Assembly (NCBI RefSeq): GCF_006274605.1
Contig: NZ_CP040846.1
Coordinates: 1,371,041-1,435,040 of the forward strand
DNA: 64,000 nucleotides
Direction: 5' to 3'
Source of the DNA: Thermococcus indicus
GTDB lineage: Archaea > Methanobacteriota_B > Thermococci > Thermococcales > Thermococcaceae
How positions within the stretch are numbered: position 1 is the stretch's first letter; the number at the start of each line of letters is the position of its first letter. The notes below the pieces were generated by a model. The model ran no database searches and was not told where the DNA came from. It saw only the letters and a program-made list of their open reading frames with translations. This document shows positions 1-8,068 of the stretch, piece after piece. The translations under genes were made by a program, and so were the position numbers.

Positions 1-1084
1 CGCTCTTTGGCTCGCCGGAGTAGCCGTAGCCCTCAACGCCGACGAAGCTCACCATCGGCAGCTCCTCAAATTTCGGCTCGACCCACCTCACGACTTCCCT
101 CGTGTAGTAGTTGTTCCCTATCCAGTCGTTCCTCTCAAGGTGTGGAATCCTGGTCGGGTTGAAGTCGAGCTCCAAATCGACCCTCCCCCTGTTGAGGGCC
201 TCTAGGAAGAGCCTGTTGTGGAAGTAGTCGTAGTTCTCGGCCGCTTTTATGTCCCGCTCGTCTTTGGGGTTCAGGGGGTAGGCGGGTATTATGTTCAGGA
301 TTATCCCCACCGGAGCCTTTGTGTGCTCCTTTATGGCCTCGTAGGCCCTCGCGTGGGCGATCATCTGGTTGATGATGACCCGCTTTGCAGCCTTGGGGTT
401 GAGTATTCCCGGTGGCCAGCCGACGTATGGAGCGAGGTAGCCGAGCTCGACGGTAACCATCGGTTCGTCGAAGGTCGCCCAGAAATCGACGAGCTCCCCG
501 AACTTCCAGGCCGAATAGGCCGAGAACTTGACGAACTCGACCACGTTCCTCTCGTCCACCCAGCCCCTCGCTCTACTGCCCTCGAAGTCGCTCCTCGTCC
601 AGAGGGGGTCGTGAACCCATACCGGCAGGGTCTGGTGGTTCAGCGTCACGAAGGTGGTAAAGCCAAGCTTCTTCAGGTTCCTGAGGACGGCCGAGTAGTG
701 CTCCACCTCGCGCCTGTTGGCCAGGGCGTCGAGCTCCTCAAGGGCTTCCTTTGTGACCTTCACGCGCTTTATCAGTCCGTAGGAGTCCCTCTCGACTTTG
801 ACCTTAACGCCCCACGTCGGGCAGGGGAAGATTCTGCTCCACTCTATCGTGAGTTGGTAAGCATTCAGGCCGAGGTCCTTAGCCAGGCGGTGGTCTATCT
901 CGTAGAGCTCGTAGTTGTTTATGCCCTCCTCGGGCAGATCGCCGCTCACAAGGTCGTTCTTTATGTTGAATGGGTCGCGGACCCAGTGCCACCAGTCGGT
1001 TCTGGCGTCTACGTTCCTCCGGTATAGATCACCCATCTCGAACTGAAATGCCGACTGAACGACGCCCCAGTGAAAACTGACCAT
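1..1084 (-). CDS. GH1 family beta-glycosidase, N-terminal 361 residues (runs off left edge)
   Basis: This glycoside hydrolase family 1 enzyme belongs to the archaeal beta-glucosidase/beta-mannosidase branch. It probably acts in the cytoplasm on disaccharides imported by the neighbouring transporter. The start at 1084 opens MVSFHWGVVQSAFQFE, the usual beta-barrel beginning, behind a GGAGAGGTGG ribosome site. The acid/base motif is at residues 204-208 and reads TFDEP instead of the family's TxNEP, so Asn206 is replaced by Asp (codon at 467-469). The nucleophile region lies beyond the window. The gene is divergent from the binding-protein gene, in the position of TK1761 in the T. kodakarensis chitin locus. 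The family call is secure; substrate is inferred from context. Confidence 0.93.
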   Translation of the reverse strand, partial: MVSFHWGVVQSAFQFEMGDLYRRNVDARTDWWHWVRDPFNIKNDLVSGDLPEEGINNYELYEIDHRLAKDLGLNAYQLTIEWSRIFPCPTWGVKVKVERDSYGLIKRVKVTKEALEELDALANRREVEHYSAVLRNLKKLGFTTFVTLNHQTLPVWVHDPLWTRSDFEGSRARGWVDERNVVEFVKFSAYSAWKFGELVDFWATFDEPMVTVELGYLAPYVGWPPGILNPKAAKRVIINQMIAHARAYEAIKEHTKAPVGIILNIIPAYPLNPKDERDIKAAENYDYFHNRLFLEALNRGRVDLELDFNPTRIPHLERNDWIGNNYYTREVVRWVEPKFEELPMVSFVGVEGYGYSGEPKS

Positions 1085-1143
1085 CAATTCCACCTCTCCA
1101 ATTATAGATTCCATCGTTTTTATAATTTTCCATGTCCTCTGAT

Positions 1144-1225
1144 GTTCATCTGTCCCAGCCAGAACACCCGTGAACCAAGGGGACACGTGAACTTTTGTGT
1201 ACAGCGTAGTGGATATGATGTTCAC
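1144..1225. promoter_or_regulatory. Repeated GTGAAC/GTTCAC motifs between the divergent glycosidase and transporter genes
   Basis: The divergent intergenic region carries GTTCAT at 1144-1149, GTGAAC at 1170-1175 and 1187-1192, and GTTCAC at 1220-1225. The first and last sit in nearly identical contexts (TGATGTTCAYC). The last copy ends seven bases before the TATA box of the transporter operon. They look like operator half-sites for a regulator of the chitin/glucosamine locus. The regulator is not identified in this window. Confidence 0.35.
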
Positions 1226-1230
1226 CAAAA

Positions 1231-1241
1231 AGCTTATATAG
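1231..1241 (+). promoter_or_regulatory. TATA box of the transporter operon
   Basis: AGCTTATATAG lies about 55 bases upstream of the ATG at 1292, which predicts a leader of roughly 30 nt. An A-rich stretch just upstream could serve as BRE. A second AT-rich candidate (TTATAAAAT) lies at 1254-1262. Confidence 0.5.
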
Positions 1242-1291
1242 ATTCCACCCATGTTATAAAATTGACATTGTTTATAATGAGGTGGGAAACT

Positions 1292-3184
1292 ATGAAAAGG
1301 TACCTCGCCCTTGCCGTGGTGGCTCTTCTGCTTGGTAGTTTAGCGGGCTTTGCCAGCGCCGCCGAGGAGAAGGGTCCGGCTAACTTCGGCAACTATTACA
1401 ACGCTCAGGCCAACGAGCTCCTTAGGGCCCTTGCCACCACCTCCGATGAGAACAAGCAGGTTGAGTACCTGAAGGAGCTTACCAAAATATGGCTCCAGGA
1501 CGTTCCGGCCGTTCCCGTCTACACCGGTACCGTCTTCTACGAGGCCAGCACCAAGTACTGGAAGGGCTGGCCCAACGAGAAGAATCCCTACGGCGTTCCG
1601 ATATTCTGGGCCGGCTTTGGAACCTGGGGTACGGCCCTTGCCCTCCTCGGAGTCAAACCAACCGGGGTCCAGGACGATACCGGTGGCGACTTCCCGAGGC
1701 ACGAGACCATATACACCGCCAACAGCGCTCCCCCGACCAGCGCCAACCCCTTCCAGGGCGGCAACATCATAGGCATCGATGGCCTCGTCTTCGAGCCGCT
1801 CTTCATGCTCAACTTCATGACCACCGAGCTGAAGCCCTGGCTGGCTGAGAGCGGGACTTGGATCAGTGACAACACCTTCGAGGTCAAGCTCCGCGATGCC
1901 ACTTGGCAGGACGGCCAGCCGCTGACGGCGGAGGACGTCGAGTTCTCCTTCGAGTACTACGAGAAGCTCGGCCTCAAGGACTGGAGTGCCGTAGGGCTTA
2001 AGGAGATAAAGGTCGTCGATGACAGAACGGTTGATTTCATCTTCGAGGGCAAGCCCAACGTCTGGGCCTGGAGGAGCAACCTCTACTCGGTTCTCATAGT
2101 CCCGAAGCACGTCTTCGAGAACCTCGACCCCGAGCAGGTCAAGACCATGACCTTCACCGGCGACGACAAGGAGTACCTCGTCGGCTCTGGTGCTTACAGG
2201 CTCAAGGAGGTCGTCCAGCAGCAGAAATCGATCCTTGAGAGGAACGACGACTGGTGGGGAGCCAGGTACTTCAACGAGCCGGCCGCCAAGTACATAATCC
2301 AGCTCTACGTCTCCAGCAACGACCAGGCGGCCAACATGTTCCTCAAGGACGACCTCGACGTTGCCACTTACTACCTCGACATAGCCGAGCTGAAGAAGCA
2401 GAACCCCAACATAGTCAGCTGGCTCGAGGGTGAGCCCTACTTCCCACCGGTCGTACCGGTCGTGCTCTACTTCAACACCGCCCACGAGCCGCTCAACAAC
2501 CCCGAGGTCAGGAGGGCGATAGCCATGGCCATCAACCCCGAGCAGATAGTCCAGCAGGGCCCCATAAGCGCCGTCCCCGACCAGACCCCCCTCGGGCCGA
2601 TAATGCAGGGCTGGAAGGACAGGATAGGCGCCGACCAGCTCATCAAGGAGTACGGCTGGAAGTACGGCGACATAGCCGGGGCCATAAAGATACTGGACAG
2701 CCTCGGCATCAAGGACACCGATGGGGATGGCATAAGGGAGTACAACGGCAAACCCCTCAAGCTCACCTTCATAACCTGCTCCGGCTGTTCTGACTGGGTC
2801 CAGACCGGCGAAATCATCAAGAACCAGCTCAGGCCCCTTGGAATAGACGTCGAGATAAAGACCGGTGACTGGACCAACTTCTTCATGAAGAACCTCAACG
2901 ACGGCAACTTTGACCTGGCACTCCACTGGGCCGGAACCTTCAAGCCCGACCCGTACAGCGTCTACTACAGCCTCATGTACAACGAGAACCCGCCGGAAAC
3001 GCCGACTGAGACTCCGACTACTACCTCACCATCCACAACTTCCCCGTCAAGCACTACTTCGCCTTCGACCACTCCGAGCACCAGCAGTCCAACCACCACA
3101 ACCAGCGGCGGTGGAGGAATCTGCGGTCCGGCCGCGTTAATAGCCCTCGCCGCGATACCCCTCCTCCTCAGGAGGAGGCGCTGA
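1292..3184 (+). CDS. ABC transporter solute-binding protein (family 5), circularly permuted order, CGP-CTERM anchored
   Basis: This 630-residue surface protein of the DppA/OppA-like family 5 probably captures glucosamine or chitin oligosaccharides. The start at 1292 follows GAGGTG and gives a signal peptide at residues 1-23. Residues 27-124 (PANFGNYYN through LALLGVKPT) look like the C-terminal block of this family. The canonical N-terminal block (RHETIYTANSAPPTSANPF) follows at about residue 136. The body ends at the DLALHWAGTFKPDPYSVYYS region, where the moved block would normally continue. A Thr/Ser/Pro stalk and a CGP anchor motif with a hydrophobic helix and four Arg close the protein. 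The gene heads a transporter operon. Family is secure; the permutation is read directly from block order. Confidence 0.9.
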   Translation: MKRYLALAVVALLLGSLAGFASAAEEKGPANFGNYYNAQANELLRALATTSDENKQVEYLKELTKIWLQDVPAVPVYTGTVFYEASTKYWKGWPNEKNPYGVPIFWAGFGTWGTALALLGVKPTGVQDDTGGDFPRHETIYTANSAPPTSANPFQGGNIIGIDGLVFEPLFMLNFMTTELKPWLAESGTWISDNTFEVKLRDATWQDGQPLTAEDVEFSFEYYEKLGLKDWSAVGLKEIKVVDDRTVDFIFEGKPNVWAWRSNLYSVLIVPKHVFENLDPEQVKTMTFTGDDKEYLVGSGAYRLKEVVQQQKSILERNDDWWGARYFNEPAAKYIIQLYVSSNDQAANMFLKDDLDVATYYLDIAELKKQNPNIVSWLEGEPYFPPVVPVVLYFNTAHEPLNNPEVRRAIAMAINPEQIVQQGPISAVPDQTPLGPIMQGWKDRIGADQLIKEYGWKYGDIAGAIKILDSLGIKDTDGDGIREYNGKPLKLTFITCSGCSDWVQTGEIIKNQLRPLGIDVEIKTGDWTNFFMKNLNDGNFDLALHWAGTFKPDPYSVYYSLMYNENPPETPTETPTTTSPSTTSPSSTTSPSTTPSTSSPTTTTSGGGGICGPAALIALAAIPLLLRRRR

Positions 3185-3221
3185 GTTCTTCCTTTTCTTT
3201 TAAATCGATGGGGGGAAACGA

Positions 3222-4214
3222 ATGGGGTTCAGGAAGTACCTGCTCAGGAAGACTGTGGTTTACCTGGTAACCTTCCTCTTCGCGGTTACGCTCAACTGGC
3301 TCCTTCCGAGGCTCATGCCCGGCAATCCAATCGAGGCCATGATAGAATCCAACCTCAACCTCGCCCCGGGCGAGAAGGAGATACTCATAAAGTTTTACGA
3401 GGAGCTTTACGGGCTCAACGAGCCCCTCTGGAGGCAGTTCGTGAACTTCTGGGTCAGGCTCTTTCACGGGGACCTCGGCTACAGCCTTCTCTACAAGGCC
3501 CCCGTATGGGATTTAATCAGGCACGCCCTTCCCTATGACATAGCCATCCTCCTCCCGGCCATAGCCCTGAGCTGGTTAGTCGGGAACTGGCTCGGTGCCC
3601 TTGCCGGGAAGAACAGGAGGTATGACCGCTACATGATGCCCCTGTTCTACTTCCTCGCGAGCATGCCCTACTTCTGGTTCGCCATGCTTCTCGTCTACTT
3701 CGTCGGCGTCAGGGCCGACCTGCTCCCCTACCAAGGTGCCTACGACCCGGCCCTCGTTCCGGCCCTTTCCTGGGAGTTCATAAAGAGCTTCCTGGAGCAC
3801 TGGATCCTTCCGTTCCTGAGCCTCTTCACGGTCATGATCGGCAGCTGGGCAATCGGAATGCGCAACATGATAATCTACGAGCTTGAGGCAGACTACGTCC
3901 GCTATCTCGAGGCCCTCGGCGCGAGCGAGAAGCTCATGACCAAGCACGCCTACAGGAACGCTATCCTGCCCCAGGTCACAGGCCTGGCCCTGCAGCTCGG
4001 CCTCATGGTGGCTGGAGCGATAGCGACGGAGATAGTCTTCAACTACCCAGGAATAGGCATACTCCTGATGAACGCCGCGCTTAGCCAGGACTACTTCCTC
4101 CTCCAGGGGGCGTTTCTGATGGTGGTCATCTCGGTTCTGGCTGCCAACTTCGTCATCGACATAGTCTACGCCTTCATAGACCCGCGCGTCAGGGCAAGCT
4201 ACACGGAGGGTTGA
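3222..4214 (+). CDS. ABC transporter permease, DppB/OppB family
   Basis: This 330-residue inner-membrane permease has about six transmembrane segments and, near residues 220-245, the BPD_transp_1 EAA-type coupling loop (EADYVRYLEALGAS). It follows the binding-protein gene after 37 T-rich bases and overlaps nothing upstream. It pairs with the next permease to form the channel. The position matches the TK1756-TK1760 transporter next to glmD/glmA in T. kodakarensis, so the imported substrate is probably a glucosamine disaccharide rather than a peptide. Confidence 0.92.
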   Translation: MGFRKYLLRKTVVYLVTFLFAVTLNWLLPRLMPGNPIEAMIESNLNLAPGEKEILIKFYEELYGLNEPLWRQFVNFWVRLFHGDLGYSLLYKAPVWDLIRHALPYDIAILLPAIALSWLVGNWLGALAGKNRRYDRYMMPLFYFLASMPYFWFAMLLVYFVGVRADLLPYQGAYDPALVPALSWEFIKSFLEHWILPFLSLFTVMIGSWAIGMRNMIIYELEADYVRYLEALGASEKLMTKHAYRNAILPQVTGLALQLGLMVAGAIATEIVFNYPGIGILLMNAALSQDYFLLQGAFLMVVISVLAANFVIDIVYAFIDPRVRASYTEG

Positions 4215-4216
4215 GA

Positions 4217-5155
4217 ATGGCCAGGGAAAGTGCTCTCTCAAAGCTCAGGCTTGCCTTCAGAAACAACAAGTTCCGCTTCGGCTTCGCACTGTTGGCGTTC
4301 TTCGTGCTGTTCGCCATAGTCGGACCTCTCTTCACGCCCTTCGCCAGCGACGGCTTGTACTATGAGACCATACCGGGCACCAACATAAGCGTCGCCACCT
4401 ACTCGACCAAGACCCTCCCCCCGATGACCCACGAGAACCTCACCACCTACACCGGGAAGGGGGTCGAGGTACTCCACATACTTGGAACCGACAAGCTCGG
4501 CAAGGACCTCTACACCCTCATCGTCTACGGACTCAGGACGAGCCTCTGGGTGGCGGTCCTGGCGGCGGTGATAGGGACGGTCATGGGAATAACCATTGGC
4601 TTCATCGCCGGCTACCGCGGCGGCCTCACGGACGAGCTATTGATGATGTTCGTGAACATAATGCTGGTCATTCCCTCAATAGTGCTCCTTATCCTCGTCG
4701 CGGCCTACCTTGAGGCGAGAAGCCCGGAAGTCCAGGCCCTCATCATAGGCCTAACAGGCTGGCCCTGGGTCGCCAGAGCCGTTCGCTCCCAGACGCTGTC
4801 GCTCAAGAACAGGGAGTTCGTGAACCTCGCCAAGCTCGCCGGGCTGAGCGACCTCAGGATAATCTTCGGCGAGATAATGCCCAACATGATCTCCTACATC
4901 TTCATGGTCGGAATCCTGCAGTTCAGCGGGGCAATACTCGCTTCGGCAACGCTCGACTTCATCGGCCTGGGCCCCACCACGGCCGTCTCGCTGGGAACCA
5001 TACTCCAGAAGGCGATAGCCCACAACGCCCTCCAGTTCGGCTGGTGGTGGTGGTTCATTCCGCCCGGGCTGATTATAACGCTCATCATCACGGCGTTGTT
5101 CTTCATCAACCTGGGAATGGAGGAGGTATTCAACCCGAGGCTTAGGAGGGAGTGA
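4217..5155 (+). CDS. ABC transporter permease, DppC/OppC family
   Basis: This is the second permease subunit, 312 residues, with an N-terminal helix, an external loop and the usual five C-terminal helices. The coupling loop around REFVNLAKLAGLSDLRII contacts the ATPases. The ATG at 4217 is preferred over the in-frame TTG at 4211 because GGAGGG lies just upstream. The start is two bases after the dppB-like stop, so the genes are translationally coupled. Confidence 0.92.
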   Translation: MARESALSKLRLAFRNNKFRFGFALLAFFVLFAIVGPLFTPFASDGLYYETIPGTNISVATYSTKTLPPMTHENLTTYTGKGVEVLHILGTDKLGKDLYTLIVYGLRTSLWVAVLAAVIGTVMGITIGFIAGYRGGLTDELLMMFVNIMLVIPSIVLLILVAAYLEARSPEVQALIIGLTGWPWVARAVRSQTLSLKNREFVNLAKLAGLSDLRIIFGEIMPNMISYIFMVGILQFSGAILASATLDFIGLGPTTAVSLGTILQKAIAHNALQFGWWWWFIPPGLIITLIITALFFINLGMEEVFNPRLRRE

Positions 5156-5156
5156 G

Positions 5157-6128
5157 ATGTCACTGCTCACCGTGGACAACCTTAAAATCTACTACGCGAC
5201 GCCCAGGGGCCACGTCAAGGCCGTGGACGGCGTTTCCTTCGACGTCAGGGAGGGGGAGGTCTTCGGCATAGCCGGCGAGAGCGGCTGCGGGAAATCAACG
5301 CTCGTCCACTCCCTTATCCTCAGGAAGCCCCCGATGGTTCACATGGGTGGAAAGGCAATCTTCAAGGGAATGGACCTGATGACGATGGACGAGCGTGAAT
5401 CCCGGAGGATTCGCTACACTGAACTCTCCATAATCCCCCAGTACGCGATGAACGCCCTGAACCCGACGAAGAAAATCAAAGACATCGTCTGGGACCTGGC
5501 CAGGGAGCACGGCCACACAGACAGGGGGGAACTAGAGAAGCTCCTCCGCGAGAGACTGGCCATGGTCAAGCTTTCCCCCAAGGTCGCCGACATGTACCCG
5601 GTTGAGCTGAGCGGTGGAATGAGGCAGCGCGCGACTATGGTGGTCTCAACCCTGCTCAACCCCGACCTCCTCATAGCGGACGAGGTTACCTCCGCTTTGG
5701 ACGTCACGACCCAGCGCGTTGTCATAGAACTCCTCCACCACTTTATGGAGGTCGGCATAGTCAAGTCAATAATCTTCGTCACCCACGATTTGGCACTGCT
5801 CGACAAGATAGCCGACCGCGTCATGATACTCTACGCGGGAAAAGTGGCTGAAATCGGCCCGACGGAGGAGATAATCAGCTCTCCGGCCCACCCGTACACC
5901 AGGCTCCTCCTCGACTCGCTCCCCAAGATGGGAGTGCAGTACAGGAGGCAGAAGCTCAAAGGGATTCCGGGCTATCCGGTAAGCCTCCTCAACCCGCCGA
6001 AAGGCTGCCGCTTCTACACCCGCTGTCCCAACGTGATGGATAGGTGCGGCGAGCTCGAGCCAAAGCTGGTCGAGGTCGGGCCGGGGCACTACGCGGCCTG
6101 TCATCTCCTAGGGGGTGAGAACCAATGA
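5157..6128 (+). CDS. ABC transporter ATP-binding protein, DppD/OppD family
   Basis: This ATPase of 323 residues has Walker A at residues 40-48 (GESGCGKST), the signature LSGGMRQR near residue 157, Walker B (LLIADEVT) and the H-loop (VTHD). The C-terminal oligopeptide-transporter extension carries the CRFYTRCP cysteine motif. It starts one base after the upstream stop and overlaps the next ATPase gene by four bases (ATGA). It forms a heterodimer with the next ATPase to drive import. Confidence 0.94.
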   Translation: MSLLTVDNLKIYYATPRGHVKAVDGVSFDVREGEVFGIAGESGCGKSTLVHSLILRKPPMVHMGGKAIFKGMDLMTMDERESRRIRYTELSIIPQYAMNALNPTKKIKDIVWDLAREHGHTDRGELEKLLRERLAMVKLSPKVADMYPVELSGGMRQRATMVVSTLLNPDLLIADEVTSALDVTTQRVVIELLHHFMEVGIVKSIIFVTHDLALLDKIADRVMILYAGKVAEIGPTEEIISSPAHPYTRLLLDSLPKMGVQYRRQKLKGIPGYPVSLLNPPKGCRFYTRCPNVMDRCGELEPKLVEVGPGHYAACHLLGGENQ

Positions 6129-7087
6129 CCCTCCTTCAGGTTGAGCACCTCACCAAGGTCTTCACTTCGGGATTCATAGGCGGCTTTGAAATCCGGGCCG
6201 TCGATGACGTCAGCTTCACAATAGGGAAGGGCGAGATAGTCTCGCTGGTAGGCGAGAGCGGCAGCGGAAAGACCACCGTTGGAAAGCTCATACTCCGGCT
6301 TATCCAGCCCACCTCCGGAAGGATACTCTTCGAGGGCAGGGACGTCCTGGAATTCGGCAAGAAGGAGCTCAAGAAGAACTACTACCGCCAGGTTCAGGCC
6401 GTTTTCCAGGATCCCTTCGCGAGCTTCAACCCGCTCCACCCGATTGACCGGGCCTTCGACCTGGTGTTTAACTCCTACTTCCCTGGGACGGGCCGGGAGG
6501 AAAGGGAGAACATGATAAACTCCGCCCTTGAGGGCGTCGGTCTGAACCCCGCCGAGATTAGGGGCAAGTACCCCCACCAGCTGAGCGGCGGCCAGCTCCA
6601 GAGGATTCTCATCGCCAGGGCTTTGCTCCTCAAGCCCAAGCTCCTCATAGCCGATGAAGCAGTTTCGATGCTCGACGCTTCAACGAGAATAGACGTCCTC
6701 AACCTCCTCGGCGACTTCAGGGACAAATATGGGACTTCGGTTCTCTTCGTCACCCACGACCTGGCGTTGGGCTACTACATCAGCGACTCGACGATAATCA
6801 TGTACCGCGGAACCATCGTCGAGATGGGCGACACGGAGAAGGTCTTCCACAACCCGCTCCACCCATACACCCAGATGCTCCTCGAAAGCGTGCCCGACTT
6901 GAACGTCAGGTGGGAGTTCAAGGGAATCGAGCCGGAGAAGGAGGAGGGGGCAGTTTATTCCATCCAGGGCTGTCGCTACGCGCCGAGGTGCCCGAGGGCC
7001 AAGGAGAAGTGCTTCAAATTCCGTCCCGGGCTTGTTGAGGTCGAGAAGAACCACTGGGTTGCGTGCCATCTCCACGGGGGTGGTTGA
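6125..7087 (+). CDS. ABC transporter ATP-binding protein, DppF/OppF family
   Basis: This partner ATPase of 320 residues has Walker A at residues 43-51 (GESGSGKTT), the signature LSGGQLQR, Walker B LLIADEAVS and the H-loop VTHD. The C-terminal cysteine motif (CRYAPRCPRAKEKC) is typical of the family and can hold an Fe-S cluster in DppD/F proteins. The stop abuts the start of the deaminase gene, so uptake and catabolism genes form one operon. Confidence 0.94.
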   Translation: MTLLQVEHLTKVFTSGFIGGFEIRAVDDVSFTIGKGEIVSLVGESGSGKTTVGKLILRLIQPTSGRILFEGRDVLEFGKKELKKNYYRQVQAVFQDPFASFNPLHPIDRAFDLVFNSYFPGTGREERENMINSALEGVGLNPAEIRGKYPHQLSGGQLQRILIARALLLKPKLLIADEAVSMLDASTRIDVLNLLGDFRDKYGTSVLFVTHDLALGYYISDSTIIMYRGTIVEMGDTEKVFHNPLHPYTQMLLESVPDLNVRWEFKGIEPEKEEGAVYSIQGCRYAPRCPRAKEKCFKFRPGLVEVEKNHWVACHLHGGG

Positions 7088-8068
7088 ATGCACTCGACGA
7101 TTAGGGAGATTAGAAAGACCCCCGAGGGAATAATCAGGGCCCAGAGGGCCTTCGAGGAATTCATAGCCAATCACGACTTCCGGTTACCGAGGGAGATAGT
7201 TTATACTGGCTGTGGCAGTTCACACTTTTTGGCAAAGCCGCTGGCCATGGCAACCACCCGCCTCGGGGGCAGGGGGTTCAGCGCCCCCTGCTCCGAACTT
7301 CTCTATTCGAGGGAGTGGTATCCGATAGGGAACCCAGAGCTCCTCGTGGCGATTTCGCGCTCAGGCGAAACGACCGAGGCGGTGAAGGCCCTCGAAGCCC
7401 TCGACGTCCCGAGGTTCGCCCTCACAGCCTACGAGAGCGCCCTATCTAGGAAAGCGGATTATGCCTTGATAGTCCCGGCCCACGAGGAGAGTGTCGTCAT
7501 GACTCACTCGTTCCCGGCCTTCTACTTCGCCTACCTCCAGCTGCTCCTCAGCTCGTTCGGGAAGGAAACACACAATGCGGAGCTCGTCTCCTCCCTGACG
7601 GGGGAGGTCTTAGAAAGCGAAGACTACATCAGGGAGCTCGTTGAGGGCTTCGACTTCAGGAACGTTATCTTCTTGGGTTCAGGAATACTCTATCCGGTGG
7701 CACTTGAGGCGATGCTCAAGATGAAGGAGATGGCCCTCTTCTGGAGCGAGGCTTACCCGACTTTCGAGGTGAGGCACGGCTTCAAGTCTATAGCAGACGA
7801 GGGAACGCTCGTCGTTCTGCTCGTCGATGAGCCCTTCAACTGGCACGAGAAACTGACAAGGGAGTTCCAGGGGCAGAAGGCGAGGGTTCTAACCGTCGGG
7901 AGGCGCGACACAGGTGCGGACTACTTCATGGAGGTTCCCGAGGTGGATAAGCTGGTGAGTCCCGCCCTCTACCTCCCGGTTGTTCAGCTTTTGGCCTACT
8001 ACAAGGCCGTTTCGCGCGGTTTGAACCCCGACAACCCCAGGTTCCTCAGCAAGGTCGTCAAGTGGTGA
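7088..8068 (+). CDS. glmD: Glucosamine-6-phosphate deaminase (SIS-domain, archaeal GlmD type)
   Basis: This 326-residue protein has two SIS sugar-isomerase domains. The first has the phosphosugar-binding SRSGETTE loop near residue 95; the second spans about residues 180-320. Archaeal GlmD converts glucosamine-6-phosphate to fructose-6-phosphate and ammonia. It is unrelated to bacterial NagB and resembles the isomerase half of GlmS. Placement directly before glmA matches the TK1755/TK1754 pair. The start at 7088 immediately follows the upstream stop. Confidence 0.88.
   Translation: MHSTIREIRKTPEGIIRAQRAFEEFIANHDFRLPREIVYTGCGSSHFLAKPLAMATTRLGGRGFSAPCSELLYSREWYPIGNPELLVAISRSGETTEAVKALEALDVPRFALTAYESALSRKADYALIVPAHEESVVMTHSFPAFYFAYLQLLLSSFGKETHNAELVSSLTGEVLESEDYIRELVEGFDFRNVIFLGSGILYPVALEAMLKMKEMALFWSEAYPTFEVRHGFKSIADEGTLVVLLVDEPFNWHEKLTREFQGQKARVLTVGRRDTGADYFMEVPEVDKLVSPALYLPVVQLLAYYKAVSRGLNPDNPRFLSKVVKW

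Noticed and set aside
1070-1291. N-terminal extension of the binding protein to 1070
   Set aside because: It would cross the TATA box and the divergent promoter. The signal peptide beginning at 1292 with GAGGTG upstream is decisive.
1340-2926. Long open frame (528 residues) antisense to the binding-protein gene
   Set aside because: Shadow frame: GC-rich codon bias leaves the opposite strand open. Composition is Val/Leu/Gly-rich nonsense with no family features, and the sense protein is clearly recognisable.
3185-3221. Terminator between the binding-protein and permease genes
   Set aside because: The T-rich 37 bases could attenuate transcription, but there is no new promoter before the permease and the operon continues, so no terminator was called.
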